DNA from: Frankia sp. RB7 | Lineage (GTDB): Bacteria; Pseudomonadota; Alphaproteobacteria; Rhizobiales; Xanthobacteraceae | Direction of reading: 5' to 3' | Length of the DNA: 38,330 bases | Assembly: GCA_030403585.1 (NCBI GenBank) | Contig: JAUEPE010000065.1 | Coordinates: forward strand, 1-38,330 | In this document: piece by piece, positions 33,461 through 38,330 of the stretch | Layout of the letters: each line of letters starts with the position of its first letter | Numbering within the stretch: the first letter of the stretch is position 1 | Position numbers and translations under genes: made by a program | The notes under the pieces: generated by a model | Seen by the model: only the letters and a program-made list of their open reading frames with translations | Database searches by the model: none | What the model was told of the DNA's origin: nothing

Positions 33461-33619
33461 TTGAATATCATCCTCGCGCGGACTTCACCCGTCGCGATCT
33501 TTGCGGCGATCGACGGATTCGTTGATGGCTTTGTCCGCTTCGCAGACGACTTGATGGTGCCGTTGCGATCAGCAATTTGCTTGGGGCCAGCAATTCTACT
33601 CGGACTGAAATGTCCGTAA
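33461..33619 (+). CDS. Possible short hydrophobic gene fragment
   Basis: A 52-codon frame from a TTG to a TAA. It has a protein-like, partly hydrophobic sequence (LARTSPVAIFAAIDGFVDGF, then VRFADDLMVPLRSAICLGPA). The frame is closed just upstream by the TAG at the IS border. No ribosome binding site is visible. It is probably the tail of a gene lost when the region decayed or the element inserted; a real small gene is less likely. Confidence 0.25.
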   Translation: MNIILARTSPVAIFAAIDGFVDGFVRFADDLMVPLRSAICLGPAILLGLKCP

Positions 33620-33724
33620 GCATAAGTCTGCGTTCTGTTCTATCTATCGTCTCGCGAGGTGCGTCGATTGCTTCCGCCCCGCGCGGTCGTACCGACGTTT
33701 ATATGAGACTGAAAACGGAGCTCC

Positions 33725-34279
33725 TTACGAAGCGCTCGCCAAGCGCTGTGGCCTCCGGTAGGCCGCGAAGCCAAAACCGGCAAAGCCTAGAAGCATCATA
33801 ACCCAAGTCGAAGGCTCAGGCACAGCGGACGCAAAACCAGAACCGAGATAACGAACGGTGCCGCCGCCTAGGTCATAGCAGCTGTACGAGTTGATGCACT
33901 CGTACGACGGTCCTGTCGCGGGGGACGTCGCTCCCAAAATCGGATTGTCTGGATTCGGGGTCAATAGGCTGTCCAGAAACGCGAGGTGCAGGTCCTGTTT
34001 ATAGCCTGGCTGGAAATCGACGTAGAATGTTCCATTGCTGAAATAGCTGTTGCTCGACGTATAAGTGAATCCCGAAAAGTCACCATTGGCCTGTGTCGTC
34101 AGGCTGTAATTTTTGGCCAAGTAGCCATAAACGTTGATCGTGAACGTGCCGGTGAGCGACGTGCCATCCTGGAACGTACCGTTCACGGACCATACGACAT
34201 CTGCCTTCGCCGGTGATGGCTGAATTACGCCGAAGCTAGCGGTGAACAAGGCGAACACACTCAAAAGGAACGTTCTCAT
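33725..34279 (-). CDS. PEP-CTERM sorting domain protein
   Basis: An exported protein of 184 residues from the ATG at 34279, with GGGGG before it; an ATG at 34291 adds four. The signal peptide covers about 1-26, ending AKA. The body is beta-rich and polar with many Gly, Ser, Thr, Asn and Tyr. It includes a Cys pair (YECINSYSCYD). The C-terminus has the full PEP-CTERM sequence: AVPEPSTWVMMLLGFAGFGF, then AAYRRPQR. Such proteins are cut and anchored by an exosortase and are linked to exopolysaccharide production in many genomes. No exosortase gene is in this window, so it must act from elsewhere. A pseudogene with the same sorting signal is 1.7 kb away. Confidence 0.9.
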   Translation of the reverse strand: MRTFLLSVFALFTASFGVIQPSPAKADVVWSVNGTFQDGTSLTGTFTINVYGYLAKNYSLTTQANGDFSGFTYTSSNSYFSNGTFYVDFQPGYKQDLHLAFLDSLLTPNPDNPILGATSPATGPSYECINSYSCYDLGGGTVRYLGSGFASAVPEPSTWVMMLLGFAGFGFAAYRRPQRLASAS

Positions 34280-34816
34280 CTCAACCCCCATCGAAAACGG
34301 AAAAAATATATTTTGCAGAATGGCACTGGATTAATTTTTTTGTAAACTAGGTTGGTGAAAATTTTTTAATCGATCCTAGCGTCTCTTAACCTCGCCTTGC
34401 GCGCAACCGACCGGGGACAAGTGACACTTCTGTCTCCTCTCCAATGCGACAGCAACTCCAAAGCCGGCGGCCAATTGATCGTCGGCGCACGGAAACCAGC
34501 GATCGCCGCGGAAGCGGGCGCCTTTTAGCCGTCACGGCATTAAAGCCATTCCTGAGAACGACGCTTGCCTCTTGAAAGGCACTTCTCGAAGACGCTGTGT
34601 AGCGCTTTCGCACGATCAGGACACAAGCCGTCCGGCGCCGCTGATCTCCCTGGTCGCTAGAGGTAATATAGTAGTAGTGCGGCGCTGCCGGTTCTCTTAC
34701 TCCGGTTGAGGGAGTTCCGCGGAGCTTAACCTTGTCAGACTTCGTCCTTTTCGGGGCGGAGATGTTGTGCAACATTGTCGCAGTTAATATTTCCTTTATT
34801 TTTTTCAGGTGCTTGC
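34280..34816. promoter_or_regulatory. Divergent upstream region of the PEP-CTERM and FecR-domain genes
   Basis: About 540 bases. Two AT-rich blocks (34300-34372 and 34770-34815) sit next to the two divergent genes and are the likely promoter regions. The middle holds a minus-strand frame (34386-34775) that is Arg- and Ser-rich, lacks a ribosome binding site and has no recognised domain. No sigma-54 site of the TGGCAC-N5-TTGC kind is complete here. Confidence 0.4.
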
Positions 34817-37800
34817 ATGAATTACAATGGCAGGCCTTTCTCAGATTCCTTGCATGGCCATGCGGCTCAATTCAACTTTGACGCAATTGACCATATGGGC
34901 GGACCGACGTTTCGGGTCCCCGATGGACACCTGTTGTTCTCCGGCGACTACCAACGCATCGGCCCAGATCTGGTTATTTCCGACCAGCTTCATCGTGTCG
35001 TAGTACCCGATTATTTTAAGGGCGATAGTCATGCTCGCCCGATACTAATTGCACCGGACGGCGCGCCGCTTGCGTCGAATGTCGTCGACGCTTTGACCGG
35101 TTACACTGTTTATGCGCAGGCCGACCCGCAGAGCGCTGCAGGTAAGGTGGTTGGTCACGTCGCCAAAATGAGCGGAAGCGCAAGCATCGTTCGCAACGGC
35201 GTGACGATCGTCGCAAATGTCGGCGACGCGATCTACCAAAGCGATGTGGTACAGACCGGCAGCAATTCTACAATTGGCCTGGTTCTTGACGATGGCTCGA
35301 CTTTCAATTTGTCCGCTAATGCGCGGTTCCTGTTGAATGATCTTAGCTACGATCCAAACGGCACGTCGAACAGCTTGTTCCTGACCTTGGTGCAAGGAGC
35401 GGCGAACTTTGTTGCCGGCCAGGTGGCCAAAACGGGCGATATGCGGGTGAGCACTCCGGTCGCCTCGATCGGTATCCGCGGAACGGCAGTCAACCTCGAC
35501 ATTTCCTCAACCGATGGAAAAGTATCCATCTCTGTCGTCGATCAGCAGGACGGTGCCGTACATGCTGTTCAGGTGTTCAACAATGCCGGCATTCTTATCG
35601 GGACCGTAACGAGCAACGGGACGTCGCTGACGCTGACCCCCACGGCAACTTTCGACGTGATCGCGCAGCAGGTCAACAAGACGCCAGATCAAGTGGCGCA
35701 GGAATTCAGCGCGTTCCAGCAAGTGCTAAGCACATACGATGCCGCGAAGCAGATCTTCCCCAACCTGCCTCAGCACACCGACAACAGCGATCACCAAAAC
35801 GACAATAATAATGCTAGTCCGAATTCCACTACCAGGTTCGCTGGAAGTCCGCCGCTCAATCCTCCAGGAACCGAATATCATCCGCCAACCGGAACAACCA
35901 CGGTTCAAACCGCTGGCGCTCAAACGGTGCCGACAACCGCCGTGGTGATCACGACTGCAAGCACGGATACAACTGCCACGCAGCAGCAGACGACGACGGC
36001 GACGACGACAGAACCAGTTATCATTCCGGTAAAGGTCGTATCTCTGCCATTTGTTGTCACTTCGCCAAATGTGGTGGCTATTACGTCCGGGTCTGGAGAT
36101 CACACAGGCCCTGTGATGAGTGCCGACGGAGACGTCGTCTACGATCCGGACGGCGCAATCTATTTCTATGATCGTGCGGCAAATACAACGACCACAATTG
36201 CTTCCCCGTTGAACGGCTGGAGCTACACGTCACCCACGATCAGCTCCGACGGCCGATACATCTTCTATGAAGGATCCGCCGGCGGCAGCAGTTACGTGTT
36301 TGTTTATGGTACTGATCCGTCTGATGCCAGCCACTACCATGTTCAAACGCTGGTTGCCACAGGAGGGGCGCCCGCCGTCAATGGTGACGGTAGCACGATC
36401 GTGGCCGAGCAGGCCTCCGGCAAGATCGCAATCTACGATCTGCAAGGCAATCTGAAGGCATCGATTACGGCTGCCGCGGTCGCAAGTTCGGGTGCTGTTT
36501 GGTCGCCGGCGATCAGTGCCGACGGTCACATCATCGCTTTCTGGACGTCAGATGCAACCACCGCGGGCGGATCAGGCCAGCTCTACGCATTCAACGTATC
36601 GACAGCCACCTTTGCTCACGTTGCCGGTACGATTATCGGCGCTGGGACGACAGCACCAACCGTTAGCGCTGATGGTCACCTCATTGCGTATCAGAGCACA
36701 GACGCCAGCGGTCACTCGGAAATCTACCTTTACGATCTGAGCACCGATTCCATTATTTTCCATACCGCTAATAGCTCGGGCAGCAGCACCAACGCCACTT
36801 TAAGCCCGGATGGCCACTTCATCGTCTTTACCAGTGACGCTCAACTGACGGCCGATGACACCAACGCAGTCCCCGACGTTTATGTCGTCAATGTCACGTC
36901 TCCGTCGACCCCCGTCTACAAGCTGGTCTCGGAAGTGGGCGGTGTATCCGCGACCGGTGGCGTCGCTATTAGTGCCGGTGGTCAGTACATCGCGTACGGC
37001 AGTAACAGCAACATCTTCTTCGCCGATCCGACATCCGGGCACAGCGCCGTCGTCGTAGAAAACGCGAATTCGCCAAGCATTCTGACCGCAAATGGTTTTA
37101 TCACGATCACTGGGGACTACACTGGCGTTCAGATCGGTGCCACCGACCAATTTGGCAATGCAACGCCGAATTTTAACGCAAGTTTTGACACTTCCGGACG
37201 CATTCACTGGACATTTAGCGAAGACAAAGGCGATTTCGCCACGCTATCCTATGGCCAGGACGCAACACAAGAATTCATCGTCACGCTTTCTGCTGACACT
37301 GGCAGTCTGACCATTCCCGTGTTCGTCACCGTGCATAATGGTGCACAGCCGCCTATCATTGTGACTGACTTTGCCCCGGTTGCCTCTCCGGTCAGCCTGC
37401 TGGATGGACAGCAGAACGTCTCCTATACGGTGACATCCGCCGCTCTACTAAGTGGCGTTGTCGACGTGGATGGTCCATCGCTTTCTATTTCGTCGTTATC
37501 GATCAATAGCTCCGACGGCACACTATCGCAGGTTGATGGTAACACCTGGACCTTTTCGCCGACCGCCGGGTTCAGTGGCCGCGTTGTCTTCGACTACCAG
37601 GTCACTGACTCAATAAAGATCGCGAGTTCAACCGCAAATCTTGATATCGAGCTGCCGTTGGCTATCACGGCGATCAATCCTGACAGCGGCACGGCAGGCG
37701 ACTTCATTACCAAAGCTCCCATTCTGACCGTATCCGGCACGAATGGCCCGACGATCAGCGGCGAGAAGATTCAGATTAGTAGCGATAATGGCGCCACATG

Positions 37801-38330
37801 GGCTGACGTCGTTGAGACCTCATCGACAAGTTGGAGCTTTGACGATCCAGTTGCGCACGATACGGGCTTCACTTACCGGGTGCGCGTCGTTGACGCCGAC
37901 AGCGTTCCGATAAGTTCAACGAGTCAAGTGGTCGTTATCGATACCACACCGCCGATCGTCTCAATCGCCAATGCTGGCGGATTTACCAACCAGCTTTCTC
38001 TCACCCTCGCCGGAACGCTTGATCTCGTTGATTCCGGCTCGCTCGTCACGGTCTTCGATGATGGCCAATCCGTTGGAACGGTTACGGTCGGTTCGGATGG
38101 AAGGTGGAGCACAATCGTCTCGTTGCATGACGGTGCGAACAGCCTGACCGCGCAATCGGCGGATATCGCGGGAAATCTCGGGACCAGCAGCGCCGTCGTC
38201 GTCACGCTGGACACCACGGCGCCATCTGAAGCCGTGTCGATCACGGCGATTGCGACCGACAGCGGTAGTTCGTCGTCCGACTTCATCACCAATGACACGT
38301 CGCTGACGGTGTCGGGCACCAACGGCACCC
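34817..38330 (+). CDS. Giant surface protein: FecR domain, beta-propeller and Ig-like repeats (3' end outside window)
   Basis: The frame is open from the ATG at 34817 to the right edge, giving at least 1171 residues. There is no N-terminal signal peptide. A FecR domain covers about 108-225 (KMSGSASIVRNGVTIVANVG, VVQTGSNSTIGLVLDDGSTF, then PVASIGIRGTAV). A Gln/Asn- and Thr-rich linker (about 320-410) follows. Next come at least six PD40/TolB-type blades (SPTISSDGRYIFYEGS, SPAISADGHIIAFW, APTVSADGHLIAYQS, ATLSPDGHFIVFTSD, VAISAGGQYIAYGS), about 425-725. Ig-like or cadherin-like repeats run on from about 850, with the phrase DFIT-x3-LTVSGTNG twice. FecR domains near the N-terminus also occur in large type I-secreted adhesins. 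An adhesin exported by T1SS is the best guess, but the C-terminal signal is not in view. Confidence 0.88.
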   Translation, partial: MNYNGRPFSDSLHGHAAQFNFDAIDHMGGPTFRVPDGHLLFSGDYQRIGPDLVISDQLHRVVVPDYFKGDSHARPILIAPDGAPLASNVVDALTGYTVYAQADPQSAAGKVVGHVAKMSGSASIVRNGVTIVANVGDAIYQSDVVQTGSNSTIGLVLDDGSTFNLSANARFLLNDLSYDPNGTSNSLFLTLVQGAANFVAGQVAKTGDMRVSTPVASIGIRGTAVNLDISSTDGKVSISVVDQQDGAVHAVQVFNNAGILIGTVTSNGTSLTLTPTATFDVIAQQVNKTPDQVAQEFSAFQQVLSTYDAAKQIFPNLPQHTDNSDHQNDNNNASPNSTTRFAGSPPLNPPGTEYHPPTGTTTVQTAGAQTVPTTAVVITTASTDTTATQQQTTTATTTEPVIIPVKVVSLPFVVTSPNVVAITSGSGDHTGPVMSADGDVVYDPDGAIYFYDRAANTTTTIASPLNGWSYTSPTISSDGRYIFYEGSAGGSSYVFVYGTDPSDASHYHVQTLVATGGAPAVNGDGSTIVAEQASGKIAIYDLQGNLKASITAAAVASSGAVWSPAISADGHIIAFWTSDATTAGGSGQLYAFNVSTATFAHVAGTIIGAGTTAPTVSADGHLIAYQSTDASGHSEIYLYDLSTDSIIFHTANSSGSSTNATLSPDGHFIVFTSDAQLTADDTNAVPDVYVVNVTSPSTPVYKLVSEVGGVSATGGVAISAGGQYIAYGSNSNIFFADPTSGHSAVVVENANSPSILTANGFITITGDYTGVQIGATDQFGNATPNFNASFDTSGRIHWTFSEDKGDFATLSYGQDATQEFIVTLSADTGSLTIPVFVTVHNGAQPPIIVTDFAPVASPVSLLDGQQNVSYTVTSAALLSGVVDVDGPSLSISSLSINSSDGTLSQVDGNTWTFSPTAGFSGRVVFDYQVTDSIKIASSTANLDIELPLAITAINPDSGTAGDFITKAPILTVSGTNGPTISGEKIQISSDNGATWADVVETSSTSWSFDDPVAHDTGFTYRVRVVDADSVPISSTSQVVVIDTTPPIVSIANAGGFTNQLSLTLAGTLDLVDSGSLVTVFDDGQSVGTVTVGSDGRWSTIVSLHDGANSLTAQSADIAGNLGTSSAVVVTLDTTAPSEAVSITAIATDSGSSSSDFITNDTSLTVSGTNGT

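Noticed and set aside
34315..34345. Possible sigma-54 promoter (TGGCAC) upstream of the PEP-CTERM gene
   Set aside because: TGGCAC is present on the plus strand, but no TTGC follows at the right spacing, and it points away from the PEP-CTERM gene.
34386..34775. 129-codon minus-strand frame between the PEP-CTERM and FecR-domain genes
   Set aside because: Arg/Ser-rich, no ribosome binding site and no domain. It probably lies in the divergent promoter region.

Overview
The window looks like chromosome of an alphaproteobacterium of the Bradyrhizobium type (inference). The signs are the H-NS-like protein with a C-terminal GRGKQPKW motif, short SANT-like and lysine-rich proteins, DUF736 debris of the kind left by rhizobial integrative elements, PEPxxW-CTERM proteins, and a high-GC coding style. 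No rRNA, tRNA or CRISPR was seen.

Layout. Bases 1-2930 hold a CHRD-domain fragment, a VanZ-like membrane protein and several small conserved-looking hypotheticals. Bases 3196-11605 form a surface-polysaccharide region: a Wza-type outer-membrane export lipoprotein, an NfrB-like processive family 2 glycosyltransferase directly downstream of a WecB-type UDP-GlcNAc 2-epimerase, a membrane protein with a nucleotide-cyclase-like domain, and a polyprenyl-phosphate sugar-1-phosphate transferase. An H-NS-like regulator and a small secreted protein with two CX3C-X6-CX3C modules follow.

Bases 12759-24129 are a near-complete type II secretion system: gspD (apparently lipidated), a companion lipoprotein, gspK on the opposite strand, then gspE-F-H-I-J-L-M, a short GspC-like gene and a prepilin peptidase. 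Most junctions are 4-base ATGA overlaps. The major pseudopilin gspG lies about 3.6 kb further on (27746-28279). The interval between holds a second VanZ-like gene, small secreted proteins, a 21-residue lysine-rich peptide gene and DUF736 fragments in opposite orientations.

Bases 28280-34816 are gene-poor and decayed. They contain a few small hypotheticals, a PEP-CTERM gene broken by an in-frame stop, an inactivated IS630-family element with terminal inverted repeats and TA target duplication, and an intact PEP-CTERM gene. From 34817 to the right edge runs one very large open gene: an N-terminal FecR domain, a Thr-rich linker, a run of PD40-type beta-propeller blades and Ig-like repeats, consistent with a cell-surface adhesin.

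Together the window is devoted to the cell envelope: glycan synthesis and export, protein secretion by the T2SS, and surface-attached proteins. The notable points are the NfrB/WecB pair lacking the expected c-di-GMP-binding tail, the lipidated secretin with its overlapping lipoprotein, the split T2SS locus, the twin CX3C protein, and the FecR-propeller-Ig giant protein.
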